A stretch of 64,000 bases of DNA from Massilia sp. Root351 (GTDB lineage Bacteria; Pseudomonadota; Gammaproteobacteria; Burkholderiales; Burkholderiaceae_D), in the NCBI RefSeq assembly GCF_001425045.1, contig NZ_LMDJ01000031.1, positions 249,768 through 313,767 on the forward strand, given 5' to 3'. The notes beneath the pieces were generated by a model, which was not told the origin of the DNA, made no database searches, and worked only from the letters and a program-made list of their open reading frames with translations. This document shows, piece by piece, positions 41,102 through 49,796 of this stretch; position 1 is the stretch's first letter, and each line of letters opens with the position of its first letter. A program made the position numbers and the translations under genes.

Positions 41102-42235
41102 TCAAGCTACCAGGATTTTACCGTTACGCACGAACGGCAGCTTCACTACGGTGGCGGCCAGTTTCTTGTCGCGGATTTCCACGTGCACGGTGTCGCCCAC
41201 GTTCACGCCGTTTGGCACGCGCGCCAGCGCAATGGCCTGCTGCATGGTTGGGCTGAAGGTGCCGCTGGTGATCTCGCCGGTCTGTTCGGAGCCGGCCACG
41301 ATAACCTTCTGGTGGGCGCGCAGCACGCCGCCTTTTTCGCGCAGGATCAGGCCCACGAACTGGGCGTTCTGCCCCATGGCCTGCAGTGCCGCCTTGCCGA
41401 TGAAGTCACGCTCGGACACCAGGTCGATGGTCCATGCCAGGCCGGCGTCCAGCGGGTTCACGGTTTCGTCCATGTCCTGGCCGTACAGGTTCATGCCCGC
41501 TTCCAGGCGCAGCGTATCGCGCGCGCCCAGGCCGGCAGGTTTCACGCCGGCGGCGTACAGCGCGTTCCACAGCGCCTCGGCCTGGTCGGCGGCCACGCCG
41601 ATCTCAAAGCCGTCCTCGCCGGTATAGCCGGTGCGGGCAATCATCGCCTCGCCGTACGGGGTGTCCTGCACGAAGGCCACGTTGAACGGTTTCATCTCGG
41701 CGGTGGCGGCCTGCGAACCGGCGATTACTTCCCATACCTTGGCGCGGGCGTTCGGGCCTTGCACGGCGATCAGGGCCATGGCGCTGGCGCCGCCTTGCGC
41801 GGCATCCCTGCGCTGGGTGATGGTGACGCCCGAGCCCGTGGCTTCGTTCTGCGCTTGCATCCATGCCACGTCTTTTTCTGCCGTGCCGGCGTTGACCACC
41901 AGGCGGAACCAGCCTTCGTTGATGAAGTAGACGATCAGGTCGTCGATCACGAAGCCTTGCGGGTTCAGCATGCACGAATACAGCGCCTTGCCCGACACCT
42001 GCAGCTTGTCGACGTTGTTGGCCAGCAGGCCGCGCAGGAAAGCACGGGTGTTGTCGCCCTTGATATCGACCACGCACATGTGGGCCACGTCAAACATGCC
42101 GACGTCGGTGCGCACCGCATGGTGTTCCTCGATCTGCGAACCGTAGTTGACTGGCATGTCCCAGCCGCCGAAATCGACCATGCGAGCGTTCAGGGCGCGG
42201 TGAGCGTTATTGAGTGGGGTCGCTTTGAGCGTCAT
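41102..42235 (-). CDS. gcvT: Aminomethyltransferase, T protein
   Basis: 377 residues from ATG 42235; an upstream TTG would add four residues. It transfers the aminomethyl carbon from GcvH to tetrahydrofolate, releasing ammonia. Motifs: MVDFGGWDMPVNYGSQIEEH near the N-terminus, ARTGYTGEDGFEI and LGARDTLRLEAGMNLYGQD around the folate site. First gene of the operon, about 60 nt after the riboswitch. Confidence 0.97.
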   Translation of the reverse strand: MTLKATPLNNAHRALNARMVDFGGWDMPVNYGSQIEEHHAVRTDVGMFDVAHMCVVDIKGDNTRAFLRGLLANNVDKLQVSGKALYSCMLNPQGFVIDDLIVYFINEGWFRLVVNAGTAEKDVAWMQAQNEATGSGVTITQRRDAAQGGASAMALIAVQGPNARAKVWEVIAGSQAATAEMKPFNVAFVQDTPYGEAMIARTGYTGEDGFEIGVAADQAEALWNALYAAGVKPAGLGARDTLRLEAGMNLYGQDMDETVNPLDAGLAWTIDLVSERDFIGKAALQAMGQNAQFVGLILREKGGVLRAHQKVIVAGSEQTGEITSGTFSPTMQQAIALARVPNGVNVGDTVHVEIRDKKLAATVVKLPFVRNGKILVA

Positions 42236-42298
42236 GGGGCAGTCCAATAGATATAGGGGTTAACAGAAGCAAAATGCACAGCACAATGCGACGAACCC

Positions 42299-42496
42299 CT
42301 CTGTCCTTGGTACCTGAGAGATAGCGGATGATCATCCGCACGCCCCTTCGGTGGGCTGCTGGCGTGGTGCCGCAGCCGCTCTCCAGAGTTTGACCCAGCT
42401 GCGCGGTGCGCCGCTGGCCCTTGACCGGTCCTTTTGCCTGAGAGTTTTTGGGTAGTGCCCCTTCGGCGGCAACGCGAGTTTGCCCTCTCCCGATCA
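42299..42496 (-). ncRNA. Tandem glycine riboswitch (two aptamers)
   Basis: On the minus strand, aptamer 1 (about 42494-42430) has GGGAGAGGGC, CCGAAGGGGC and CTCTCAGGCAAAAGGAC. Aptamer 2 (about 42388-42301) has TGGAGAGCGG, CCGAAGGGGC and CTCTCAGGTACCAAGGACAG. These are the conserved cores of the class. In characterised examples glycine binding turns on gcv expression. No terminator was seen between aptamer 2 and gcvT, so control may be at translation. Confidence 0.95.
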
Positions 42497-42505
42497 AGAC
42501 TGAGG

Positions 42506-42534
42506 AATATATGCCAGAAGGGACTTTATGTCAA
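42506..42534 (-). promoter_or_regulatory. Promoter of the gcv operon
   Basis: Minus strand: perfect -35 TTGACA (42534-42529), 17-bp spacer, -10 TATATT (42511-42506). Predicted start near 42499 coincides with the 5' end of the riboswitch. Confidence 0.85.
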
Positions 42535-42648
42535 TCTTGCGGCGCGCGCGGGAGCGCGATGACCAGTGCCGTCCGGTGATGATTGGTGACTTTTTCGCCC
42601 TGGCAATCTGGTAATCTCATGGGCATTCTTTGTACTGAAGGAATTGCC

Positions 42649-43182
42649 ATGCTTTGCCCAATCGACGACGCCCAACTGGCGCCCGGCAGTTTCAACGGCC
42701 ACCAGCTTCACCGCTGCCCAAAGTGCCTGGGCGTGTCACTGAGCGGCACCTTGCTGCGCGAAGTGCGGGCGCACGCGGCGCTGCAGCTGCACAAGCAGGC
42801 CGATACGGCTGGCATTCGCCCGTGCCCTGCCGATGGCAAGGCGATGAAGCCGCTGAACTACAAGGGCGTCGCCATGTGCGCCTGTCCGCAGTGTTTGCGC
42901 CTTTGGCTGGACGCTGGCCAGCTTGCCCAGTTGCTGGAACTGGTCGAGCCACCCAAGCAGGAGGACTTGTCGAAAATCGGCCTGAGCCTACCCGGCAATT
43001 CGTCTGCGAACGGCTTCGATGGGCTGGGAGACCTCCTCGAATTCGCCTCGGAGGTGCTCGATGTTGTTTGGAAATATCACGGATTAACCAGGCACGAGAG
43101 CGGCCCCAATTATCGAAGTTCTGATCCGGCCTGGCGCTTTTCAACAACAGCTTATGGGCTGACGAGGCCGCCAGGCGGCTGA
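42649..43182 (+). CDS. TFIIB-type zinc-ribbon protein
   Basis: 177 residues from ATG 42649, preceded by GAAGGA; the open frame to 42583 has no ribosome site. Two related CxxD/CxxC knuckles are present: LCPIDDAQLAPG with HRCPKCLGV, and PCPADGKAMKPL with CACPQCLRLWLDAGQL. This is the zf-TFIIB pattern. The C-terminal half is unassigned, ending in a polar tail. Zinc-ribbon proteins of this sort are common in bacteria and mostly uncharacterised. Divergent from the gcv operon. Confidence 0.8.
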   Translation: MLCPIDDAQLAPGSFNGHQLHRCPKCLGVSLSGTLLREVRAHAALQLHKQADTAGIRPCPADGKAMKPLNYKGVAMCACPQCLRLWLDAGQLAQLLELVEPPKQEDLSKIGLSLPGNSSANGFDGLGDLLEFASEVLDVVWKYHGLTRHESGPNYRSSDPAWRFSTTAYGLTRPPGG

Positions 43183-43336
43183 ATTCGCAGCGCTGCGGCG
43201 CGCGCCGCCAGCATACTGGTAGAGTTGAAACAGTCTCCCACTGTTACTGCTCATGTTGTACAAATCAAAATTGTTGAACTGGCAAGCCTCGCGGGCGCAA
43301 AGCGGCGCGTGTCGCCTTGTCGAACGGAAAACCAGC

Positions 43337-44125
43337 ATGCCCGCAGGCGCAAGGTCTTGCGGACGGCTCGTTCAGATTGCCCGTGCGTTCACTCTTGCTT
43401 TTCTGATCGGACTTTGCGCGCTTCCGGCAACAGCGCAGCAAGTTGTCAAAGTCGGCGGCTATGATTTTCCGCCATTTGTGGACAAGACCGCAGGCAGCGC
43501 CAGCCTGACGTTTGATCTGATTGCCGCCCTGAATGCATTTCAGAAAAAGTATGTCTTCGAATTTGTTCACACGTCATCGAAGCGGCGCTTTTCCCATTTT
43601 GACGAGAAACGTTTCGATCTTATTCTTTTTGAGGCCCTGGACTGGGGCTGGCTGGGCAGAGAGATCGAGGCGACGAATGTCATCATGCATGGCGGCACTG
43701 TCTACGTCACGCGGATGGAAAAGTATAAGGATCAGCGGTATTTCGATGATCTGAAAGGGAAAACGATCTGGGGAATTCTTGGCTACCACTATGGCTTCGC
43801 CAACTTCAATTCCGATTATGAGTTCCTGAAGAAGCACTTCAATGCCCACATGATCACGTCGCAGGATGGCCTGATTGAGGCGGCGGTTGCGGGGCGCGCG
43901 GATATATCGGTGGTGGTCAGGGAGTATTTGCAGATTTACCTGCTCAGGCACCCGGACGTACAACAGAAAATTCTGGTCTCGACGAAATTTGATGCCGTCA
44001 ATTCCTACACCATCCTTGCCAGAAAAGGAAACAGGCCGGATGTCGCCGAACTCAACAAAATCCTGTCGGAGATGGAAAGCGCCGGCATTCTTAAAAAACT
44101 GTGGGGCAGATATAATCTGAAATGA
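43337..44125 (+). CDS. Family 3 extracellular solute-binding protein
   Basis: 262 residues from ATG 43337, which puts the signal peptide (RAFTLAFLIGLCALPATAQQ) near the N-terminus; an ATG at 43253 would give 43 residues before it. The fold matches amino-acid-type binding proteins: KVGGYDFPPFVDKTAG, then FDLILFEALDWGWL and DLKGKTIWGILGYHYG. No transporter genes are nearby, so it may act as a stand-alone sensor or enzyme-like protein. GC content and codon use look lower than in the neighbours. Its stop overlaps the next start (ATGA). Confidence 0.82.
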   Translation: MPAGARSCGRLVQIARAFTLAFLIGLCALPATAQQVVKVGGYDFPPFVDKTAGSASLTFDLIAALNAFQKKYVFEFVHTSSKRRFSHFDEKRFDLILFEALDWGWLGREIEATNVIMHGGTVYVTRMEKYKDQRYFDDLKGKTIWGILGYHYGFANFNSDYEFLKKHFNAHMITSQDGLIEAAVAGRADISVVVREYLQIYLLRHPDVQQKILVSTKFDAVNSYTILARKGNRPDVAELNKILSEMESAGILKKLWGRYNLK

Positions 44126-44535
44126 ACGGGCCGCTGGTGGCGGCCGCTGGGAAAGCGGGAATATCGGATACAGGGAATATGAACTCCAAAATCGAGGGTG
44201 GTGGCCGGATAAATGTGCTTTTTGTTTGCAGCAGAAATCAGTGGAGAAGCCCGACCGCAGAATCGGTCTGGCGCAGCCATCCGGCACTGAATGTCCGGTC
44301 AGGAGGAACAAGTCCGAATGCCAGGCACCATGTTTCCGAGGATGACATCCGATGGGCTGATGTCATCCTGGTCATGGAAGAGAAGCACAAGTCGCGGCTA
44401 AAAGCCGAGTACACGCGAGTGCTGGATTTTAAGCAGGTCCACGTGCTCGATATTCCAGATGAGTACAAGTATATGGACGCGGAACTTATCGAGCAGCTGC
44501 AGCAGGCCGTGCCGTCCATTCTGGGTGTGGACTAG
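44122..44535 (+). CDS. Low-molecular-weight tyrosine-phosphatase-like protein (COG4551 type)
   Basis: 137 residues. A P-loop CSRNQWRS (Cys36 to Arg42, the CX5R pattern) starts the fold in INVLFVCSRNQWRSPTAES. The classical family has CxGNxCRS, so this is the COG4551 variant, and the usual DPY acid motif is not seen at the C-terminus. The first 28 residues may not be real; ATG 44179 is an alternative start. It is coupled by ATGA overlap to the solute-binding gene. Catalytic activity not certain. Confidence 0.78.
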   Translation: MNGPLVAAAGKAGISDTGNMNSKIEGGGRINVLFVCSRNQWRSPTAESVWRSHPALNVRSGGTSPNARHHVSEDDIRWADVILVMEEKHKSRLKAEYTRVLDFKQVHVLDIPDEYKYMDAELIEQLQQAVPSILGVD

Positions 44536-44544
44536 AATCCCAGG

Positions 44545-45288
44545 TCATTTCCGGATCAAATGCCGGAAGCTTGGCTCAATGTTCCTCGCGTGCAGGAACT
44601 GAATGATGTCCTCCAGTGTGGCGTCTTTCAGCAGCAGCCCGTCGGCCGGCGCGGACGCGGGCGCGGAGGAGGGCGACGGCGGCGGGGCGCTTTGCTCGGC
44701 AACGGGCGCCTGCTGCAGCAGGCTGAGCGCATGCCGGAATTGCTCATCACTGATGCTGTGCAGCCCGTCCAGCAGGGCTGCTTGCCCGGCGTGGGGCGGC
44801 GGCATTTCCAGTCCCGATTCTTCCGCAAACGAGGCGCCCAGCCCGGGATTGATGAAGGCGGCCCATTTGCCGGTGCTCTGATGCAGGCAGGGTGGCACAT
44901 CCATCAGGGCGCTGCCCGGTGGCGGCAGGTCGGGCACATATTTGGTCCACAGGAGCGCTGCGAAGCGCTGCGCCAGCGCTTCCGGCACCGCCGTGGCCAG
45001 CGACAGCCACAGGCCGTAGCCGCTGTCGCCGGAAATGCTCACCGCCGGCGCAGGCAAGCCCAACTCCGCCTGCAGCGCATTCGCCACGTCGCACAGCTGG
45101 GTCCAGTGCTGCGCCTCCAGGCCGCCCGCGACAGGGCGGAACGGGATGGCGATGGCGCGCGTGCGGCCATCCGCAACCAGCCGCACGTCCACGCCGGTCT
45201 GGCCCTGGGCGCGTTGCGCCAGCAGGTTGGTCTGCGTGGCGCCGCCGGGAAGGTAGAGTCTGGTTAATGCCGAAGTGAGGTTGTCCAT
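44545..45288 (-). CDS. Hypothetical protein
   Basis: 247 residues, soluble, no signal peptide. The N-terminal 150 residues look globular (AIAIPFRPVAGGLEAQHWTQ, then VSISGDSGYGLWLSLATAVP and WAAFINPGLGASFAEESGL). A Pro/Ala/Ser-rich linker (about 198-218) leads to a short helix at the C-terminus (DIIQFLHARNIEPSF). No family is recognised. GC-rich with typical codon use, so probably a native gene. It is convergent with the phosphatase-like gene, 9 bp apart. Confidence 0.6.
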   Translation of the reverse strand: MDNLTSALTRLYLPGGATQTNLLAQRAQGQTGVDVRLVADGRTRAIAIPFRPVAGGLEAQHWTQLCDVANALQAELGLPAPAVSISGDSGYGLWLSLATAVPEALAQRFAALLWTKYVPDLPPPGSALMDVPPCLHQSTGKWAAFINPGLGASFAEESGLEMPPPHAGQAALLDGLHSISDEQFRHALSLLQQAPVAEQSAPPPSPSSAPASAPADGLLLKDATLEDIIQFLHARNIEPSFRHLIRK

Positions 45289-45434
45289 CTGATTCCTTAT
45301 GATCTGGGCCAGATTGTAGCGCGGCTGGCGCCGGACCGCGGTGTTGCCGTCCCGCGCACGAATGCCGTCCTGTCCCGCTATGAGGCGCTATGTTTTGTTA
45401 GAATCATTGCATGCATAAAAGTGAGGATACATTC

Positions 45435-45992
45435 ATGGAAGACCAGGACAAATTGCAGGGCCATTCGTGGTTTACCCTGTCCGGCGACGTCAACAGCGAC
45501 ATGGTGCACCGCATGTTCGACGCGGCGGCGGACATGAGCGAGGACATGGTGACCGATGCGCACGTGCTGCTGCAGTCGAACGGCGGCTACGTGAGCGACG
45601 GCATCTGCCTGTACAACTACATGAGCAACCTGCCGGTCCGCTTCCACCTTTACAATGCCGGCGCCGTGGCGTCCATCGCGGTGATCGTTTTCCTGGCCGG
45701 CCACAAGCGCTACGCCAGCAGCACCGCCCGATTCATGGTGCACAAGTCGCATGCCAGCGCGCCGTCCGGGGCGCGGCCCGATGCGCTGCGCATCATCGTC
45801 GAAGGCTTGCAGGCGGACGACGCCCGCACGGAGGAAATTCTGCGCAGCCATGTGCAGTTCAGCGAGGAGCACTGGCGCACCCATGCCTATTCGGACTTGC
45901 ACCTGACCGCCGCCGAGGCCGTCAAGGTGAACATGATTGACAAGGTAAGCGACTTCCGTCCGCCGCCGGGCCGCCGCATCACCAATATCTGA
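45435..45992 (+). CDS. ClpP-like serine protease
   Basis: 185 residues from ATG 45435, with a GAGGAT site upstream; ATG 45411 adds eight residues. The ClpP/crotonase fold is seen in HVLLQSNGGYVSDGICLYNY, the nucleophile Ser80 in NAGAVASIAVIVFLAGHKR, and His103 in ARFMVHKSH. A C-terminal NMIDKV resembles the Asp-containing end of ClpP. It is divergent from housekeeping ClpP and has no ClpX/ClpA partner nearby. Substrates are unknown. Confidence 0.8.
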   Translation: MEDQDKLQGHSWFTLSGDVNSDMVHRMFDAAADMSEDMVTDAHVLLQSNGGYVSDGICLYNYMSNLPVRFHLYNAGAVASIAVIVFLAGHKRYASSTARFMVHKSHASAPSGARPDALRIIVEGLQADDARTEEILRSHVQFSEEHWRTHAYSDLHLTAAEAVKVNMIDKVSDFRPPPGRRITNI

Positions 45993-46031
45993 GTCCGAGG
46001 TCCGGGTCCGAGGCCTGAGCCCAACGCGAAA

Positions 46032-46056
46032 CCGCCCGGCCGAGCGGGCCGGGCGG
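46032..46056. other. Very stable GC hairpin with adjacent G8 tract
   Basis: CCGCCCGGCC (46032-46041), loop GAGCG, GGCCGGGCGG (46047-46056); then CGGGGGGGG. Lies between the convergent ClpP-like and small basic genes. No T run on either strand, so it may end transcripts with Rho or protect 3' ends. Confidence 0.5.
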
Positions 46057-46081
46057 CGGGGGGGGCGGACAGCGATGCTGC

Positions 46082-46297
46082 CTAGCGGTTGCGCGAACCG
46101 CTGCGGCTGGTGCTGCGGCTGACCTCGCTGCGTGCCTCGTCGCTGCGCGAACGGCGGCTCTCTTCCTTGCGGTCGATGGCGCCGCCCTGCATGTCGGCGC
46201 GGCCTACCGAGGCCGATCCCGGTGCTCCCGATTGACGGCTGGCGCTGTTGGCATCACTATCTTTGCTCGGCCGGTCGCTTCTTTGCTTCGATTTCAT
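46082..46297 (-). CDS. Small disordered Arg/Ser-rich hypothetical protein
   Basis: 71 residues from ATG 46297, with AAAGGA at good distance. Composition is almost wholly polar (Ser, Arg, Asp, Glu, Gly), for example SDRPSKDSDANSASRQSG and the C-terminus RSTSRSGSRNR. It has no hydrophobic core and should be intrinsically disordered. No family recognised; could be stress-related or nucleic-acid binding. Low-complexity coding makes this less certain than its neighbours. Confidence 0.55.
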   Translation of the reverse strand: MKSKQRSDRPSKDSDANSASRQSGAPGSASVGRADMQGGAIDRKEESRRSRSDEARSEVSRSTSRSGSRNR

Positions 46298-46457
46298 GTC
46301 GCTGTCCTTTATGCAGTGAGGGAAAAATCAAACAAAATCACTATTTGTTTCTCGCGGGCTATTGCCAGATGGCAAGAATGTGCAAGAATGTGGTATCGCG
46401 GCTGTTAACATGAAATGGACAGGCCGGCCGCGCAGCCTGCCGCATTCAGGTTAGACC

Positions 46458-49283
46458 ATGCTTTCACATCCGACAACTCCGGCAGCGCCAAAAAAAGCGG
46501 TCACCCCGCGGCATGCGCTATTGGAGAACCTGATCGAGATCGTCAAACGGCATGTGGGCGATCAATTCCTCGATTTCACCACCCGGATCGCCGCCGCGCT
46601 GGTCGACGTGGCAGATGGCGGCGGCGACGTGCGCGAACTCCAGGCCCGCATCCGCGCGGGCAATCTGTTGCGGAATGATCACTACCGCTACCTGAACCTG
46701 GCCCTCAGGGAGTTGGAGCGCGCGCTGCGGCAAGAGATCGCCGAACTGGCGCCCGGCGCCAGGGTCAAGCCGCGCGTGCTGGACCAGCCGCTGTCGCTGG
46801 TGTCGCTTGAAGAGATGGACAGCAAGGTCACGCTGGGCGGCATCAGCAAGCCGTTCGAAGTGCAATATTCGGATGCGCTGGCGACGCTGAACGTGCGCCT
46901 GGCCTTCCTGCTGGACCGCGACATTCTGCGGGTAAACCAGAATCCCTTCCGTCCGGAAGTGCTCCTGAATGCGCTGCAGCTGGCCTGGCTGGAGTTCAAT
47001 CCGGACGAGGAGGCGGCGGGGATGCTGCTGGGCTTGCTCAAGCCCGGCATGTTCATGGAATTGTCGGCCATGCTGGAGGAGCTGAGCCTGACCTTGCAGC
47101 GCAAGGGCGGGTTGCCCGGTTCGGCGGAGGGCCACAAGCTGCGCAAGGCGGATTCGCACGACGCCAGCAGCGCCAGTCCGGCGCGCAAGCGCAAGCAGCA
47201 GGCCGAACTGGCCCAGCAGTTGCGGCAGTTCTTCTCGGCTACGCAGGACGCGCCGCTCGATCCCGATCTGATCATTCCCGATCTGCCCGATATTGCCAAC
47301 TTGAAGGCGGGTGCGTGGGCGCAGGGCGCCGCACAAGGACCGCTGGGCGGCGTGGCGAACGAGGTGGCGCAACGGGCGGTGCAAACCGCAGCCAAGCAGC
47401 CGCTGATGAATTACCTGGCGCAGGTGCAGCAGAGCGCCATGCCCGCCGCCGGCTTCCTGATGGCGGGCGCGCAGGGCGGCGGCGTGGCCGTGCCTTACCC
47501 GGGCTTTGCGACCGGCTTCGCCCCGGCGGGCGCAGGGCAGGCGGGCGTCGGTGTGGGAGGGGCTGCGCCGGCAGGCGCCGGATTGCCCGCCGCAGCAGCT
47601 GCCGCTGGACATGGGGGCGGCTTCGGCGCCGCGGCGCCAGGCATGGTCGGCTTGTCCGGCGCGCATGGCGCGGCCGGAATCGCAGCCGGTGCTGGCGGTA
47701 CCGGATGGGCCGCGCCAGGCGCGGCGCATGGCGGCTATCCCATGCCGGCCACTGGCTTCGTGCCGGCCGAGGGCATGGTGGCGGTGCCGGCCGGCAGCTT
47801 TGCGGTCCCGGTCAGCCTGGCGGGCTTGCCGGGTATGGCGGCTATGGCGGCTATGGCGGGCGGCGTTTCCGCCGGCGGCCAGGGCAGTGCGCAGGGCGGC
47901 AGCGCGCAAGGCCTGCTCGGCCTGCTGAACGCCGCGGCCAGCGCCGCAGGCGTGCAGGGCATCGCCAGCCTGGGCGCCGCGGCGCATACGGGAGATGGCG
48001 TTGCCGGCAGCGCTGCGCCCAACGTCTTCTACTTGCCCAACATCAAAAAGAACGCCCCGCAGGGCAGCCTGACGCGCTCGGACGAAAGCACCATCGACCT
48101 GCTGTCGGCCATCTTCGACACGGTCTTCCGCGACCAGAATATTTCGCAGGAAATCCGCGACCTGATCCGTTTCCTGCAAATCCCCGTGCTGAAAGCGGCG
48201 CTGGTCGACAAGGACTTCTTCTTCCAGGACAGCCATCCGGCGCGGCGCATGATAGACCTGCTGTCCAAGATGGGTTGGGAGCAGCGCAAGAGCCCGGAAG
48301 ATCCGCTGTTCCAGGCCATGCAGCGCAGCGTCGAACGCGTCGGCCGCGACCACGACCTGGAGGTGTCCGCTTTCAGTGAAGCGGTGCAGGAGCTGGAAGC
48401 GTCCATCAAGGCCGAGGAGGCCGCGTCGGCGGCGGCCATCGCCGAGCCGATTGCCGCCGCGCTGAAGCAGGAGAAGATGGCCGTGGCCGCCAAGTCCGCC
48501 AAGAATGCCGTCGCCCTGCGCATTGGCACCGGCGAAGTGATCGCCATGGTGGAGGCCTTCCTCGAGAACAAATGGGTGTCGGTGCTGACCATCGCCTACA
48601 GCGTGGAAGACGGCAAGCCGGGCGCGGTGCAGAACGCCACGCAGACCATGGACGACCTGATCTGGAGCGTGCGGCCGAAAATTACCGGCGATGAACGCAA
48701 GCAGCTGATTTCCAAGCTGCCCAAGTTGCTCTCCACGCTGAACAAGTGGCTGGACGTGATTCGCTGGCAGGACGCGGACCGCCTGCAGTTTTTCGCCGAG
48801 CTGGCCGAGTGCCATGCCTCCATCGTGCGCGCGCCGCTGGAACTGTCGCCGGAGCGGCAGGTGGAAATCGCGCTGGAGGTGGCGCAGAAAGCCGCCGAGC
48901 GCCGCCTGGAGCTGGAGGCGAAGGCTGCCGAAGCGGCCGCCCAAACGCAGCCCGAACCGCAGCTGGCACTGGACGACGACGCCAGCATCGAGGCCGACGG
49001 CTTGGCGCGCGGCATGTGGCTGGAGTTCGACCAGGACGACGGCAGCACCCGCAAGGTCAAGCTGGCCTGGATCAGTCCATTGCGCACGCTCTACATTTTC
49101 TCCACCAGTGCGCGGCAGGAAGCGTTCTCGCTGTCGGGTGAAGCCCTGGTGCAAAAATTCCGCGACCACAGCGTGCGCGCGGTGCGCACCGAAGGCGTGG
49201 TGGCGCGCGCCCTGTCCGCCGCCATGGGCGGCCTGGCCGTCAACGACGACAATCTCGATCCCCCGGCCGGCGTGGCGGCCTGA
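46458..49283 (+). CDS. DUF1631 family protein
   Basis: 941 residues. The N-terminal 310 residues are helical (LLENLIEIVKRHVGDQFLDF, then MDSKVTLGGISKPFEVQYSD), and the part from about 525 onwards (IDLLSAIFDTVFRDQNISQE, then LRFLQIPVLKAALVDKDFFF-like pattern) is the conserved DUF1631 core. Between them, about 320-525, lies a Gly/Ala-rich low-complexity stretch, probably a flexible linker. The C-terminal 110 residues (GMWLEFDQDDGSTRKVKLAW) resemble a PilZ-like barrel, which binds c-di-GMP in some proteins; this is only a resemblance. Some databases mislabel the family as thymidine phosphorylase. Confidence 0.85.
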   Translation: MLSHPTTPAAPKKAVTPRHALLENLIEIVKRHVGDQFLDFTTRIAAALVDVADGGGDVRELQARIRAGNLLRNDHYRYLNLALRELERALRQEIAELAPGARVKPRVLDQPLSLVSLEEMDSKVTLGGISKPFEVQYSDALATLNVRLAFLLDRDILRVNQNPFRPEVLLNALQLAWLEFNPDEEAAGMLLGLLKPGMFMELSAMLEELSLTLQRKGGLPGSAEGHKLRKADSHDASSASPARKRKQQAELAQQLRQFFSATQDAPLDPDLIIPDLPDIANLKAGAWAQGAAQGPLGGVANEVAQRAVQTAAKQPLMNYLAQVQQSAMPAAGFLMAGAQGGGVAVPYPGFATGFAPAGAGQAGVGVGGAAPAGAGLPAAAAAAGHGGGFGAAAPGMVGLSGAHGAAGIAAGAGGTGWAAPGAAHGGYPMPATGFVPAEGMVAVPAGSFAVPVSLAGLPGMAAMAAMAGGVSAGGQGSAQGGSAQGLLGLLNAAASAAGVQGIASLGAAAHTGDGVAGSAAPNVFYLPNIKKNAPQGSLTRSDESTIDLLSAIFDTVFRDQNISQEIRDLIRFLQIPVLKAALVDKDFFFQDSHPARRMIDLLSKMGWEQRKSPEDPLFQAMQRSVERVGRDHDLEVSAFSEAVQELEASIKAEEAASAAAIAEPIAAALKQEKMAVAAKSAKNAVALRIGTGEVIAMVEAFLENKWVSVLTIAYSVEDGKPGAVQNATQTMDDLIWSVRPKITGDERKQLISKLPKLLSTLNKWLDVIRWQDADRLQFFAELAECHASIVRAPLELSPERQVEIALEVAQKAAERRLELEAKAAEAAAQTQPEPQLALDDDASIEADGLARGMWLEFDQDDGSTRKVKLAWISPLRTLYIFSTSARQEAFSLSGEALVQKFRDHSVRAVRTEGVVARALSAAMGGLAVNDDNLDPPAGVAA

Positions 49284-49292
49284 TCCGTCCTT

Positions 49293-49796
49293 TCAGGCTT
49301 TCTTCAGCGCGGCGATCAGGCCGTCGGACGCATCCTCGATATAGTCCAGCACCCGGTCGAAGCCGTTGGCGCCGCCGTAGTACGGGTCCGGCACCACGTC
49401 CGAGTCGGAGCGGGTGGCGTACTGCATGAACAGGGCCAGCTTGTGGCGGTGCTGGGGCGGGCAGGCCGCTTGCAGGCGGGCGAAATTCTCGTGGTCCATG
49501 GCCAGCAGTTGGTCGTAGTGCGCGAAGTCGCTGGCCGACACTTGCCGCGCGCGCTGCGCGCTCAGGTCGTAGCCGCGCAACGCGGCGTGGCGCGCGGAGC
49601 GTGCGTCCGGCGGATTGCCGACGTGGTAGGCGTGGGTGCCGGCCGAATCGACCTCAAGCTGGAGCCCTGCCGCTTCGGCACGCTGGCGGAACACGCCTTC
49701 GGCGGTCGGCGAGCGGCAGATGTTACCCATGCAGACGAACAGCACGGCCGGTTTGCGGCCGCCGGCCGGGCCGGCCGGATCACCAGGCGGGGCCAT
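49293..49796 (-). CDS. Low-molecular-weight protein-tyrosine phosphatase
   Basis: 167 residues. The P-loop CMGNICRS (Cys22 to Arg28) and the acid loop DPYYGG near residue 136 are intact, so it should be an active phosphatase. In other bacteria such enzymes act on BY-kinases of exopolysaccharide synthesis or on arginine-phosphorylated proteins; no kinase is adjacent. The start overlaps the end of the coiled-coil gene by 17 bp, so the two are probably co-translated. It carries an extra Pro/Gly-rich N-terminus of about 15 residues. Confidence 0.92.
   Translation of the reverse strand: MAPPGDPAGPAGGRKPAVLFVCMGNICRSPTAEGVFRQRAEAAGLQLEVDSAGTHAYHVGNPPDARSARHAALRGYDLSAQRARQVSASDFAHYDQLLAMDHENFARLQAACPPQHRHKLALFMQYATRSDSDVVPDPYYGGANGFDRVLDYIEDASDGLIAALKKA

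Noticed and set aside
46518..49169. An 883-codon minus-strand frame across the DUF1631 gene
   Set aside because: Antisense artefact of Gly/Ala-rich coding; the plus frame has conserved domains.
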